Positions 1-8,891 of a DNA stretch of 64,000 bases are shown one piece after another. Numbering within the stretch: the stretch's first letter is position 1; each line of letters opens with the position of its first letter. Source of the stretch: Micromonospora coriariae. Its GTDB lineage: Bacteria; Actinomycetota; Actinomycetes; Mycobacteriales; Micromonosporaceae. A program made the position numbers and the translations under genes. The notes beneath the pieces are model-generated. The model did not search any database and was not told the origin of the DNA. It saw only the letters and a program-made list of their open reading frames with translations. The DNA lies in assembly GCF_900091455.1 (NCBI RefSeq), contig NZ_LT607412.1:5456001-5520000 (forward strand), written 5' to 3'.

Positions 1-1176
1 CGTGAGGGCCGCACGTACCTCGACTTCTTCGGCGGCATCCTCACCAACTCGATCGGCTACGACGTGGCCGAGATCAGCGACGCGGTCCGATCGCAGGTCG
101 ACACCGGCGTGCTGCACTCCTCGACGCTGTACCTGATCGAGTCGCAGGTCGAGCTCGCCGAGAAGATCGCGCACCTGTCCGGGATCCCGGACGCGAAGGT
201 GTTCTTCACGAACTCGGGCACGGAGGCCAACGAGACCGCGTTGATGCTCGCCACGCAGCACCGCCGCAGCGGGCAGGTGCTCGCGCTGCGCAACTCGTAC
301 CACGGGCGCGCGTTCGCCACCGTCGCGATCACCGGTATCCGCGGCTGGTCGGCCAGCGAGCTCAGCCCGATCAAGGTGAGCTGGGTGCACGGTGGCTACC
401 GGTACCGCAGCCCCTTCAAGGACCTGTCGGACGCCGACTACGTCAAGGCGTGCGTCGCCGACCTGCGCGAGGTGATCGAGACCGCGACCGCCGGGGACGT
501 GGCGTGCATGATCGTCGAGCCGATCCAGGGTGTGGGCGGTTTCGCCTCCCCGCCCGACGGCCTGTTCCGCGAGTTCAAGAAGGTGCTCGACGAGTACGGC
601 ATCCTGCTCGTCTCCGACGAGGTCCAGACCGGTTGGGGCCGTACCGGCGAGCATTTCTGGGGCATCCAGGCGCACGACGTCGTGCCGGACGCGATGACCT
701 TCGCCAAGGGACTCGGCAATGGTCTGGCGATCGGCGGTGTCGTCGCGCGCGCGGAACTCATGGACTGCCTGCAGGCCAACTCGATCTCCACCTTCGGTGG
801 CAACCCGATCTCCACCGCGGGTGCCCTCGCCACCCTCAACTACCTGCTCGACCACGACCTGCAGGCGAACGCCGCGAAGCTGGGAAACCGCCTGATCCAT
901 GGCCTTCGCTCGGTCGCCGCGACGCATCCGGTGGTCGGCGACGTACGCGGCAAGGGTCTGATGCTCGCCCTCGAGTTCGTCGGCCCGGCCGGCGAACCGA
1001 ATCCCGCGGCCGCGGCGGCCCTGCTGGAGGAGGCGCGCAGTCGCGGACTGCTGGTCGGCAAGGGCGGCCTGCACGGCAACGTGATCCGGCTGGCGCCGCC
1101 GATGACGCTCACCGAGGACGAGGCCGACGAGGCGCTGAGCATTCTCACTAAGGCGATTGAGGCGGTGCCGGCATGA
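1..1176 (+). CDS. Class III aminotransferase, 5' end outside window
   Basis: PLP-dependent class III (omega) aminotransferase. The reading frame is open from base 1, so the true start lies upstream; 391 codons are visible. The cofactor region SDEVQTGWGRTG and the Schiff-base lysine in TFAKGLGNG are intact, as is the FFTNSGTEANE motif that contacts the PLP phosphate. It overlaps mmsA by 4 bases (ATGA), so the two are translationally coupled. An aminotransferase next to a CoA-acylating semialdehyde dehydrogenase is the usual pair for beta-alanine or 3-aminoisobutyrate breakdown at the end of reductive pyrimidine catabolism. That substrate assignment is inference; other omega-amino acids or alanine/glyoxylate are possible. 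Confidence 0.88.
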   Translation, partial: REGRTYLDFFGGILTNSIGYDVAEISDAVRSQVDTGVLHSSTLYLIESQVELAEKIAHLSGIPDAKVFFTNSGTEANETALMLATQHRRSGQVLALRNSYHGRAFATVAITGIRGWSASELSPIKVSWVHGGYRYRSPFKDLSDADYVKACVADLREVIETATAGDVACMIVEPIQGVGGFASPPDGLFREFKKVLDEYGILLVSDEVQTGWGRTGEHFWGIQAHDVVPDAMTFAKGLGNGLAIGGVVARAELMDCLQANSISTFGGNPISTAGALATLNYLLDHDLQANAAKLGNRLIHGLRSVAATHPVVGDVRGKGLMLALEFVGPAGEPNPAAAAALLEEARSRGLLVGKGGLHGNVIRLAPPMTLTEDEADEALSILTKAIEAVPA

Positions 1177-2663
1177 GGATCACGCACCGGATCGGCGGCA
1201 AGGCATGGACCGGCATCGCCCAGCGCACGGGTGACGTGTACGACCCCGCGACGGGTCAGGTCGGCGGGCAGGTCGATTTCGCCAGCGCCTCGGACGTCGA
1301 CGAGGCGGTCACCGCCGCCGGCGAAGCCTTCTCCGGGTGGCGCAACGCCTCCCTGGCCCGACGGACGAACGTGATGTTCGCGTTCCGCGAACTGCTCAAC
1401 GCCCGCAAGTCCGACCTCGCCGAGATCATCACCGCCGAGCACGGCAAGGTGCTCTCCGACGCGGCGGGCGAGATACAGCGTGCGCTGGAGGCGGTGGAGT
1501 TCGCCTGCGGCATCCCGCAGTTGCTCAAGGGCGGGTTCAGCGAGAACGCCTCGACCAAGGTGGACGTGTACTCGATCCAGCAGCCGCTCGGCGTGGTCGG
1601 GGTGATCTCCCCGTTCAACTTCCCGGCGATGGTGCCGCTGTGGTTCGTGCCCAACGCCATCGCCTGCGGCAACACAGTGGTGCTCAAGCCGAGCGAGAAG
1701 GACCCCTCCGCGGCGAACTTCCTGGCGGAGCTCTTCGCCGAGGCCGGGCTACCCGATGGCGTGTTCAACGTCGTGCACGGCGACAAGGAGGCTGTCGACC
1801 GGATCCTCGAGCATCCTCAGGTCAAGGCCGTCTCGTTCGTCGGGTCGACGCCTATCGCCCGGTACGTCTACGAAACCGCGACGCGCAACGGCAAGCGGGT
1901 GCAGGCGCTCGGCGGCGCGAAGAACCACATGGTCGTGCTGCCCGACGCCGACCTCGACCTCGCCGCGGACGCCGCCGTCTCGGCCGGATTCGGCTCGGCC
2001 GGTGAGCGCTGCATGGCGATCTCCGTCGTGGTGGCGGTGGATCCGGTCGGCGATGACCTGGTCGGCAAGATCAGCGAACGGATCGTCGGACTGCAGGTCG
2101 GCGACGGCCGCCGCCCGGGCTGCGAGATGGGACCTCTGGTCACCGGGGCGCACCGCGACAGGGTGCGGTCATATCTGGACGCCGGCCGGTCCGCGGGCGC
2201 GAAGCTGGTGGTCGACGGACGCGGTCAATCGATCGACGGTGACGACGCCGGCTTCTGGCTGGGGCCGACACTCTTCGACCACGTCGACGTGGACATGTCC
2301 ATCTACACCGACGAGATCTTCGGCCCGGTGCTCTCGGTGGTGCGGGTGCCCAGCTACGACGCGGCGGTCGACGTGGTGAACGCCAACCCGTACGGCAACG
2401 GCACCGCCATCTTCACAAACGACGGCGGCGCCGCGCGGCGGTACCAGAATGAGATCGAGATCGGCATGGTCGGTGTCAACGTGGCGATCCCGGTTCCGGT
2501 CTCGTACTACTCGTTCGGGGGTTGGAAGGACTCACTGTTCGGTGACACGCACGCGTACGGGCCGCACGGCGTGCACTTCTTCACCAGGGCCAAGGTGGTC
2601 ACCAGCAGGTGGCTCGATCCGTCCCACGGCGGCGTGAACCTCGGCTTCCCGCAGAACAGCTGA
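1173..2663 (+). CDS. mmsA: CoA-acylating methylmalonate-semialdehyde dehydrogenase
   Basis: Oxidises methylmalonate or malonate semialdehyde to propionyl-CoA or acetyl-CoA with NAD and CoA. At 496 residues it has the usual family length. The catalytic cysteine is in GERCMAIS. The position where ordinary aldehyde dehydrogenases carry a general-base glutamate reads ALGGAKNH, without that glutamate, which is the mark of the CoA-acylating MMSDH group. NFPAMVPLW and the C-terminal EIFGPVLSVV region are conserved. The start overlaps the upstream aminotransferase stop (ATGA). It probably takes the semialdehyde made by that enzyme. Confidence 0.9.
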   Translation: MRITHRIGGKAWTGIAQRTGDVYDPATGQVGGQVDFASASDVDEAVTAAGEAFSGWRNASLARRTNVMFAFRELLNARKSDLAEIITAEHGKVLSDAAGEIQRALEAVEFACGIPQLLKGGFSENASTKVDVYSIQQPLGVVGVISPFNFPAMVPLWFVPNAIACGNTVVLKPSEKDPSAANFLAELFAEAGLPDGVFNVVHGDKEAVDRILEHPQVKAVSFVGSTPIARYVYETATRNGKRVQALGGAKNHMVVLPDADLDLAADAAVSAGFGSAGERCMAISVVVAVDPVGDDLVGKISERIVGLQVGDGRRPGCEMGPLVTGAHRDRVRSYLDAGRSAGAKLVVDGRGQSIDGDDAGFWLGPTLFDHVDVDMSIYTDEIFGPVLSVVRVPSYDAAVDVVNANPYGNGTAIFTNDGGAARRYQNEIEIGMVGVNVAIPVPVSYYSFGGWKDSLFGDTHAYGPHGVHFFTRAKVVTSRWLDPSHGGVNLGFPQNS

Positions 2664-2735
2664 GCGGCTCGTCGGCAGAGCACGTCGACCAGACAACTCC
2701 ACCGGGGCGGGCCTCCCACCGCGGAGAGGTTTCTG

Positions 2736-4364
2736 TCAGCTCACCTTCGGGGTGGCGCGGGAGATGATCGCGGCGAAGTCGACGCCGCTCGGCAGCGTGC
2801 CGTACGCCTGGCCGTGGTCGCCGCCGAGCCGGGAGGCGCAGAACGCGTCGGCGACGGCGGGGTTGCCGTGCCGCACCAGCAGCGAGCCCTGCAGCACCAG
2901 GGCCAGCCGCTCGACGACACGCCGCGCCCGCAGTTCGAGGTCGTCGAGGTTGGACAGGTCGGCCCGCACCTGGCGGACTGCGGCGTCGAGCCGTGCGTCG
3001 GTGCCGGCAGCGGCGCCCACCTCGGCCTGGAACGCCTCCATGACCTGGGGTTCCTTGACGAGAACACGCAGGACGTCCAGGGCGGCGACGTTGCCGGAGC
3101 CCTCCCAGATCGAGTTCAGCGGCGACTCGCGGAACAGCCGCGGCATGCCCGACTCCTCGACGTAGCCGTTGCCGCCCAGGCATTCGAGGGCCTCTGCGGC
3201 GTGTGCCGGCCAGCGCTTGCAGACCCAGTACTTGCCGACCGCGAGGGCGAGCCGTTTGAACGCGGTCTCGCTGGCGTCGCCGCGCGCGGATCGGTCGGTC
3301 GCTCCGGCGAGGCGCATCATGAGGACGGTGGCCGCCTCGGACTCGACCGCGAGGTCGGCGAGCACGTTGCGCATCAGGGGCTGGTCGATGAGGTACCGGC
3401 CGAAGGTCTGCCGGTGGGTGGCGTGGTGGGCGGCGGTGATCACGCCTTGGCGCATCCCGGCCGCCGCGCCGATCACGCAGTCGAGGCGGGTCAGGTTGAC
3501 CATGTCGATGATCGTGCGCACGCCACGGCCCTCGTCTCCGACGCGCCAGGCGACCGCCTGCTCGTATTCCACCTCCGCCGAGGCGTTGGACCGGTTGCCG
3601 AGCTTGTCCTTCAGGCGCATCAACCGCATCGGGTTGCGGGTGCCGTCGGGAAGGACACGCGGGACGAGAAAGCAGGTGAGTCCGTCCGGTGCCTGGGCGA
3701 GGGTGAGGAAGATGTCGCACATCGGCGCCGACGTGAACCACTTGTGCCCGACGAGCCGGTAGGTTCCGTCCGGCTCAGGACGGGCGGTGGTGGTGTTGGC
3801 GCGCACGTCCGAGCCGCCCTGCTTCTCCGTCATCGACATGCCCGCCAGCAGCCCCTGCTTGGCCAGCGGCGCACGCAGCCCGAAGTCGTACGTCGTGGCG
3901 GTGAGCAGCGGCTCGTACCGCGCGGCCAGCTCCGGGTTGTGCCGCAGCGCCGGCACTGCCGCGTAGGTCATCGAGATCGGGCAGCCGTGGCCGGCGTCGG
4001 GCCGCCACGTGTAGAACTTGGCGGCGCGGGCCACGTGTGCGCCCGGTCGGGCGTCCGCCCACGGTGCGGCGTGCAGGCCGTGCGTGACCGCGGTGCGCAT
4101 CAGCTCGTGCCAGGCGGGATGGAACTCCACCTCGTCGATCCGATGGCCGTAGCGGTCGTGGGTGCGCAGGACCGGCGGATGCTCGTTGGCCAGCCGCCCG
4201 TACTCGATGGCCTGCTCGCCGCCGCCCAGGCGGCCGAGCTCGTGCAGCTCGGCGGTGGCCCATCCGGCGCCCTCCCGCTCGAGCCCGTCGAGCAGTGCCG
4301 GGTCGTCCGCCGCGTCGTAGCCGGCGAGCGGGGGAACCTGGTTGAAGACCTCGTGTGTCGTCAC
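2736..4364 (-). CDS. AidB-like acyl-CoA dehydrogenase
   Basis: Flavin-dependent acyl-CoA dehydrogenase of the AidB/isovaleryl type, 542 residues, longer than the roughly 380 of classical members because of an N-terminal extension typical of AidB. The flavin/substrate loop SMTEKQGGSDVRAN is almost diagnostic for AidB-like proteins. The C-terminal helical domain carries ECLGGNGYVEE. The start overlaps the upstream TetR gene by 4 bases, so the pair forms one transcription unit and the regulator probably controls it. The true substrate is unknown; E. coli AidB is linked to the alkylation response, but actinobacterial homologues may act on branched or long acyl-CoA. Confidence 0.87.
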   Translation of the reverse strand: MTTHEVFNQVPPLAGYDAADDPALLDGLEREGAGWATAELHELGRLGGGEQAIEYGRLANEHPPVLRTHDRYGHRIDEVEFHPAWHELMRTAVTHGLHAAPWADARPGAHVARAAKFYTWRPDAGHGCPISMTYAAVPALRHNPELAARYEPLLTATTYDFGLRAPLAKQGLLAGMSMTEKQGGSDVRANTTTARPEPDGTYRLVGHKWFTSAPMCDIFLTLAQAPDGLTCFLVPRVLPDGTRNPMRLMRLKDKLGNRSNASAEVEYEQAVAWRVGDEGRGVRTIIDMVNLTRLDCVIGAAAGMRQGVITAAHHATHRQTFGRYLIDQPLMRNVLADLAVESEAATVLMMRLAGATDRSARGDASETAFKRLALAVGKYWVCKRWPAHAAEALECLGGNGYVEESGMPRLFRESPLNSIWEGSGNVAALDVLRVLVKEPQVMEAFQAEVGAAAGTDARLDAAVRQVRADLSNLDDLELRARRVVERLALVLQGSLLVRHGNPAVADAFCASRLGGDHGQAYGTLPSGVDFAAIISRATPKVS

Positions 4365-4960
4365 GGCGATACTCCCAGCGCGCGGTGGATGAAGGCGATC
4401 AGGGCGGGGATGGTCTCCGGGCCGGCGACCCCGGCGGCCAGCGGACCGACCATGGCCTCGGCCAGGGCGCCGACCAGCGCGGTCGCGGTCAGCTCCGGAT
4501 CTTGCGGGGGTAGTTCACCGCTCGCCACACCGGCCGCGACGTACCCGGCGATCAGTTCGGCGTACGCGCGGCGGAAGACGAGCCGCTCGGCGTCGACCGC
4601 GGGGTCGACCGGCTCGGCGAGCAGGGCGTACGCCAACCGTGGGGACTGCAGGGCGCGGCCGGAGAACGTCTCGACGACGGCGGCCATCTGCTCGGCGGCG
4701 GAGGTCTCCAGCGCTGCGGCGCGCGCGACCGCGTCCACCTCGCGCTGGGAGGCGGTGCGGAACACCTCGGCGAACAGGTCGGCCTTGGTCGGGAAGTGGC
4801 GGTAGACGGTGCCGGTTGCCACGCCGGCCCGCTCGGCGACGGCGGCGACCGAGCAGCCGGCGTACCCGTGCTCGGCCATGATTCCCAGTGCCGCGACGAT
4901 GATCCGTTCCCGGGAGGCGCTCAGCCGAGCCTTCACCCGCTCAGTGCTTCGGTACGCCAC
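4361..4960 (-). CDS. TetR family transcriptional regulator
   Basis: 199-residue TetR-type repressor. The N-terminal helix-turn-helix spans about residues 15-60, with VAERAGVATGTVYRHFPTK as the classic HTH. The C-terminal half is helical and poorly conserved, as expected for the ligand domain. It starts with GTG at 4960 and has no Shine-Dalgarno sequence. A -10-like hexamer ends about 6 bases before it, so the message may be leaderless. A perfect 11-base inverted repeat lies immediately upstream, suggesting autoregulation together with the coupled acyl-CoA dehydrogenase. The ligand may be an acyl-CoA, by analogy to other TetR proteins beside acyl-CoA dehydrogenases; this is inference. Confidence 0.9.
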   Translation of the reverse strand: MAYRSTERVKARLSASRERIIVAALGIMAEHGYAGCSVAAVAERAGVATGTVYRHFPTKADLFAEVFRTASQREVDAVARAAALETSAAEQMAAVVETFSGRALQSPRLAYALLAEPVDPAVDAERLVFRRAYAELIAGYVAAGVASGELPPQDPELTATALVGALAEAMVGPLAAGVAGPETIPALIAFIHRALGVSP

Positions 4961-4961
4961 G

Positions 4962-4989
4962 CAAGGATTGAACCATCATTCAATCCTTG
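4962..4989. promoter_or_regulatory. Candidate TetR operator
   Basis: Perfect inverted repeat CAAGGATTGAA - CCATCA - TTCAATCCTTG, 11-base arms with a 6-base spacer, adjoining the tetR GTG start. Size and symmetry suit a TetR dimer site. It covers the proposed spacer and -10 of the tetR promoter, so binding should block transcription. Confidence 0.65.
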
Positions 4990-4996
4990 ACGACAA
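4967..4996 (-). promoter_or_regulatory. Candidate tetR promoter
   Basis: On the minus strand TTGTCG (4996-4991), an 18-base spacer and TTCAAT (4972-4967) precede the GTG start by 6 bases. This layout would give a leaderless transcript. Hexamers match consensus only moderately. Confidence 0.4.
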
Positions 4997-5041
4997 GGTG
5001 TCGCTGGGAACCCAGCCCGAGGCGGCCACGTCGTAGGGGGC

Positions 5042-7045
5042 ATGACGCGTAGCAGCGCCCACGCACCCCAGCCAACGGCCGCCACCGGCGTCCCCCACAT
5101 CATGAGCCCAGCTCGCGTCCTGGGGCTGGCCCTGGTCGCCGGCCTGGCGCTGGTCACCGGCTGTACGGCCGAGCCGGTCCCGGTGCCGCCACCTGACCGG
5201 CACGTGCCGGCTGGCGGGTTCCGGCTCGTCGCGTTCGACTCCTGCCCGGAGGCGCTGCGGCAGCTGAAGACGGCGGCCAAGGCGTACGTCGGGCCCTGGG
5301 GGCTCGGGCCGAACGGGGACATGCGTACCTTCGGCGGCGTCGACCAGGCCGCCGGGCCCGCCACTGCGGGGCGGGCGGATGCGGCGCCCAAGAGCTACTC
5401 GGGCACCAACACCCACGAGGCCGGGGCCGATGAACCGGACCTGGTCAAGACCGACGGCAAGCGGATCGTCACCGTGCAGCACGGCAAGCTGTACGTGGTC
5501 GACCCGGCCACCCGCCGGCTGACCGGGAAGCTGGAACTGGCACCGGGTGCCGATGGGTTCCGCGGAACCGAGGACGGCCTGCTGCTGCACGGGGACCGGG
5601 CTCTGGTGCTGCTTCGCGCCGGGGTGGCGAAACCGGCCGTCGGCGGTGGAGGCGGGCGCGTCGCAGACGCCCCGACGCCGGACGGCATCGTCGGCCCCCG
5701 GCTGGTCATGGTCGACCTGTCCGGCCAGCCGAAGATCCTCGGCGAGTACCGGATCGACGGCAATCTGGTGGACGCCCGCCAGGTCGGCACGATGGTCCGG
5801 GTCGTGGTCCGATCCGCGCCCCGGCTGAACTTCCCGCACCCGCAACAGGCCACCGACGAGCAGCGCACCGCCGCCAACCGGGAGATCATCGACAACGCCA
5901 CCGTCGACGACTGGCTGCCCCGGTACGAGGTCACCTCCGATGGGCGAACCAGCGCCGGACGGGTCGGCTGCGAACGGGTCAGCCGGCCGACCGCCTACTC
6001 CGGCACGTCGCTGGTGACCATGCTCAGCTTCGACCTCGGCACCGCTGCGCTCGGCGCTGGCGACCCGGTCACCGTGATCGCCGACGGCGACACCGTCTAC
6101 AGCAACGGACCCCGGCTGTACGTCGCCAACGACCAGCGCTGGCGGGTGCTGCCGACGCTGACCGCGCGGAACATCGCACCCGATCCCGAAGACGAGACCA
6201 CCGAGATCTACCAGTTCGACATCTCGGGCGCGGGTGCCCCGCGGTACGTCGCCGACGCGTCCGTACCGGGCTGGCTCATCAACCAGTACGCCATGTCCGA
6301 GTGGGACGGTCACCTGAGAGTGGCCACCACCAGTGGCCGTACCTGGGGCAACAAGCCGGACTCGACGTCCAGCGTGCACGTCCTGCGCGCCGACGGCACG
6401 GCGCTGACCCAGGTCGGCAAGGTCACCGGCCTGGGCAAGGGGGAGCGGATATACGCGGTACGGTTCGTCGGCGGCACCGGGTACGTCGTCACCTTCCGGC
6501 GGACCGACCCGCTCTACACAGTCGATCTGCGTGATCCGGGGGCGCCGAAGGTGAGCGGCGAACTGAAGATCAACGGGTATTCGGCGTACCTGCACCCGGC
6601 CGGCGAAGGACGGCTGCTCGGCGTCGGCCAGGAGGCGTCCGACCAGGGCCGTGTCCAGGGGACACAGCTCTCACTCTTCGACGTCGCCGATCCGGCCAGG
6701 CCGACCCGGATCGCCCAGTATCACGTCAAGCAGGGACACTCCGAGGTGGAGTTCGACCCGCATGCGTTCCTCTACTGGCCGGCCGAACGCCTGGTGGTGG
6801 TCCCACTGACCGTCTACGGCAAGGGCATGCCGAGCAACGTGGCGCTGGCCCTGCGAGCCGGCGACGGCGGCTTCACCGAGGTCGCCAGGATCGACCACAC
6901 GCTGGGCACCGGGCGTACCGCGGGGTTCACGCCGATCCGCCGGTCACTGGTGGTCGACGGAGTGCTCTGGACCGTCTCCGCCGCAGGCCTCAAGGCGACC
7001 AGCCTCTCCACCATGAAGACTCTCGGCTGGCTGCGTACGACGTGA
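5042..7045 (+). CDS. Secreted lipoprotein with beta-propeller domain
   Basis: 667-residue exported protein of the actinobacterial 'beta propeller domain' family (Pfam Beta_propel type). A hydrophobic signal ends in the lipobox LVTGC (Cys about residue 41), so it should be lipid-anchored outside the membrane. The family hallmarks SYSGTNTHEAGADEPDLVKT near residue 120 and SEVEFDPHAFLYW near residue 565 are present. Function is unknown; such propellers are usually binding scaffolds. The start is uncertain: ATG at 5042 follows GTAGGGGGC very closely, while the in-frame ATG at 5102 gives a more standard lipoprotein signal but lacks a ribosome site. It is monocistronic, divergent from tetR. Confidence 0.8.
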   Translation: MTRSSAHAPQPTAATGVPHIMSPARVLGLALVAGLALVTGCTAEPVPVPPPDRHVPAGGFRLVAFDSCPEALRQLKTAAKAYVGPWGLGPNGDMRTFGGVDQAAGPATAGRADAAPKSYSGTNTHEAGADEPDLVKTDGKRIVTVQHGKLYVVDPATRRLTGKLELAPGADGFRGTEDGLLLHGDRALVLLRAGVAKPAVGGGGGRVADAPTPDGIVGPRLVMVDLSGQPKILGEYRIDGNLVDARQVGTMVRVVVRSAPRLNFPHPQQATDEQRTAANREIIDNATVDDWLPRYEVTSDGRTSAGRVGCERVSRPTAYSGTSLVTMLSFDLGTAALGAGDPVTVIADGDTVYSNGPRLYVANDQRWRVLPTLTARNIAPDPEDETTEIYQFDISGAGAPRYVADASVPGWLINQYAMSEWDGHLRVATTSGRTWGNKPDSTSSVHVLRADGTALTQVGKVTGLGKGERIYAVRFVGGTGYVVTFRRTDPLYTVDLRDPGAPKVSGELKINGYSAYLHPAGEGRLLGVGQEASDQGRVQGTQLSLFDVADPARPTRIAQYHVKQGHSEVEFDPHAFLYWPAERLVVVPLTVYGKGMPSNVALALRAGDGGFTEVARIDHTLGTGRTAGFTPIRRSLVVDGVLWTVSAAGLKATSLSTMKTLGWLRTT

Positions 7046-7100
7046 GCGGGACGGTGGTGTCGGCCGGCCGCGCATTGCCCTGACGTCCGCTCGACTACGA

Positions 7101-7124
7101 GTGATCAGGCCCGTGGTGATCAGG
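7101..7124. repeat. Direct repeat GTGATCAGG
   Basis: GTGATCAGG occurs at 7101-7109 and again at 7116-7124, a 15-base period, just before the GTG start at 7136. Each copy contains palindromic TGATCA. It may be a regulator site or chance. Confidence 0.35.
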
Positions 7125-7135
7125 CGGCGGGTACC

Positions 7136-7495
7136 GTGAACGCCGTGGAGGATCTCGGCGCGAAGGTCTCGTACCTTGCGCTCGCCGTCGGCACCCGGGT
7201 CTACGACGTCGACTCGGCACCCGTCGGCGTGGTCGAGCACGTGCTCACCGACGAACGCTCCGACATCTTCCACGGCGTGATCGTGGCCCCGCCGAAGCCG
7301 TACGGTTCCCACCGCTTCGCCCACCGGGAGCAGATCGCCGACCTGTACGAGCGGGGGGTCATGCTGTCGGTACCCGGCGGCGAGATGCACGAGCCGGGCG
7401 AGGACACGCCGGCCAGAGAGGTCGAGGGCGCGGATGGCGACCCGGTGCGGGTGGCCCTCCGCCGCGCCTGGGAATGGCTGAGTCGACCACGCTGA
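7136..7495 (+). CDS. PRC-barrel-like small protein
   Basis: 119-residue acidic cytosolic protein with no signal or membrane segment. The opening ALAVGTRVYDVDSAPVGVVE resembles the first strands of a PRC-barrel, a small beta-barrel found in ribosome maturation and stress proteins. The segment IFHGVIVAPPK continues the barrel. Starts with GTG after a weak ribosome site. Stands alone between the propeller gene and a convergent dehydrogenase. Precise role not known. Confidence 0.68.
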   Translation: MNAVEDLGAKVSYLALAVGTRVYDVDSAPVGVVEHVLTDERSDIFHGVIVAPPKPYGSHRFAHREQIADLYERGVMLSVPGGEMHEPGEDTPAREVEGADGDPVRVALRRAWEWLSRPR

Positions 7496-7512
7496 ATCTG
7501 GCTGCCTGCTGC

Positions 7513-7535
7513 CCGGTGAGTTCAACGGTCACCGG
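7513..7535. terminator. Weak hairpin between convergent genes
   Basis: CCGGTGA (7513-7519) and TCACCGG (7529-7535) form a 7-base stem with a 9-base loop in the gap between the convergent genes ending at 7495 and 7560. No T-run follows. It may act as a bidirectional terminator. Confidence 0.35.
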
Positions 7536-7559
7536 ACGGGCCTGCCGCACGGCCAGGTC

Positions 7560-8429
7560 TCAGGCTGATCGCGCCGCGTCGGTGATGTGCGCGATCACGG
7601 CCGAGTAGTCCCGGTCGCCAAGGCCGGCCTCCCGGGCTGACGCGACCCACTGCCGCGCGGCCGCCGCGACCGGCAGGTCGACGCCTGCCGACTCGGCGGC
7701 CGACACGACCAGATCGGCGTCCTTGAGCGCGAGTGACAGCGCGAACCGCAGTGGGAACTGACCGGACTCGACCGCTGGTCGTCGCCGATCCGCCTGGGAG
7801 CCGACGGGAGTCGCGGACAAGACCTCGAACGCCGTGTCACGCGGCAGTCCAAGCCCATCCGCGAGAGCGAGCGCCTCACCGAGAACGGCGAGCACTCCGA
7901 ACAGGGTCGAATTGGCGACCAGTTTGGCCGCAGCGCCGGCACCGAGCGGTCCGACATGCATCGGCGAGCCGAGCGCGCCCAGCACCGGCATCCACCGTTG
8001 GGCGAGCTGCTCCGGCCCTCCGACGAAGATCCGCAGCGAACCCGACTCGGCCTCCGAGACGCTGCCCAGCACCGGCGCGTCGAGCAGGCCCACACCATCC
8101 GGCAGCATCTCGGCCAACCGTCGCACCGCCGGCGGCCCGACCGTGGACATCTCAGCGAGCGTGGTGGACGCGGTAGCGCCGGCGAGGATGCCCTGCGGGC
8201 CCTCAGCCACCTCTTGCAGCGCGGCCGGGTCGGCCAGCATGGTGATGACCAGATCGGCCCGGCGGGCAGCCTCTGCCGGACTGTCGGCAGCGACCGCGCC
8301 GCGCGCCACGAGATCGCTGGCCCTCTGCGGCGTACGGTTCCAGACAACGAGGTCATGGCCGGCATCGAGCAACCGGCCCGCTATCCGGCTACCCATCCCA
8401 CCCAGACCGATCACAGCGACCGTGGCCAT
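7560..8429 (-). CDS. 3-hydroxyisobutyrate dehydrogenase-like NAD(P) oxidoreductase
   Basis: 289-residue beta-hydroxyacid dehydrogenase. The Rossmann motif VAVIGLGGMGSRIAG opens the protein; the substrate region LDAPVLGSVSEAESG and the catalytic lysine in GAAAKLVANS (GxxxKxxxN) are intact. The best start is ATG at 8429, preceded by AGGA at suitable spacing, and gives the normal family length. The frame remains open upstream for another 154 codons to 8891, so a fusion protein cannot be excluded. Possible substrates are 3-hydroxyisobutyrate, tartronate semialdehyde or imines (some relatives are imine reductases); no neighbour settles this. Confidence 0.85.
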   Translation of the reverse strand: MATVAVIGLGGMGSRIAGRLLDAGHDLVVWNRTPQRASDLVARGAVAADSPAEAARRADLVITMLADPAALQEVAEGPQGILAGATASTTLAEMSTVGPPAVRRLAEMLPDGVGLLDAPVLGSVSEAESGSLRIFVGGPEQLAQRWMPVLGALGSPMHVGPLGAGAAAKLVANSTLFGVLAVLGEALALADGLGLPRDTAFEVLSATPVGSQADRRRPAVESGQFPLRFALSLALKDADLVVSAAESAGVDLPVAAAARQWVASAREAGLGDRDYSAVIAHITDAARSA

Positions 8430-8891
8430 GGGCCAATCCTGCCAACTCCGCGGCTTGACCGCTGCCCGTTCCCTCCGAAGCGGATCCAGATGGTCCGTCA
8501 CCCCGTTCAACCAGTATGGAGTAGCGGCTGATTGACGGCCCGACATCGACTGTGCGGGCTCGTTCGGCCCGGCGACACCCGCGGAGTACGTCGCGTCGAC
8601 CAGTTCCTGAAGATGACGGATGACATCGGCCTTGTGCTCGGTGTCCGGCAGTTGCTGCTCCCCGGCCGCGACCAGGCCGTCTCGCCAGTGGTCGACAACC
8701 TCCTGCCGGGCTGCGGCGGGTAGGTCGTCGATCCAGAAAGATCCGAGGTTGTCGTCGACAATCTCCTGAAGGTGGGCCGCGGTCTGCCTGTCCGAGAGGC
8801 GGGCGATCAGGAACTCCAGCGTCCAGTCGAACAAGCCGCTCGTCGCGCTCCAGTCGACCCCGGGTTTCAGCACGACAAGGCCAGCCATCAT
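8430..8891 (-). CDS. Unknown ORF running in frame into the dehydrogenase
   Basis: Begins ATGATG at 8891 behind GGGGA. The first 105 or so residues look like real protein (acidic, helical, containing KPGVDWSATSGLFDWTLEF and DDLPAAARQEVVDHWRDGL). The following 50 residues are rich in Arg, Pro and Trp and look like translated non-coding DNA. There is no stop before the dehydrogenase start, so the ORF would make a 443-residue fusion. The family is not recognised. It lies 260 bases downstream of the toxin cluster on the same strand, so an accessory or second immunity role is conceivable but unsupported. Confidence 0.5.

Noticed and set aside
2814..4805. 663-codon open frame on the plus strand
   Set aside because: Shadow of the AidB-like and TetR genes.
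4976..6595. 539-codon open frame on the minus strand
   Set aside because: Antisense to the beta-propeller lipoprotein; no coding character.
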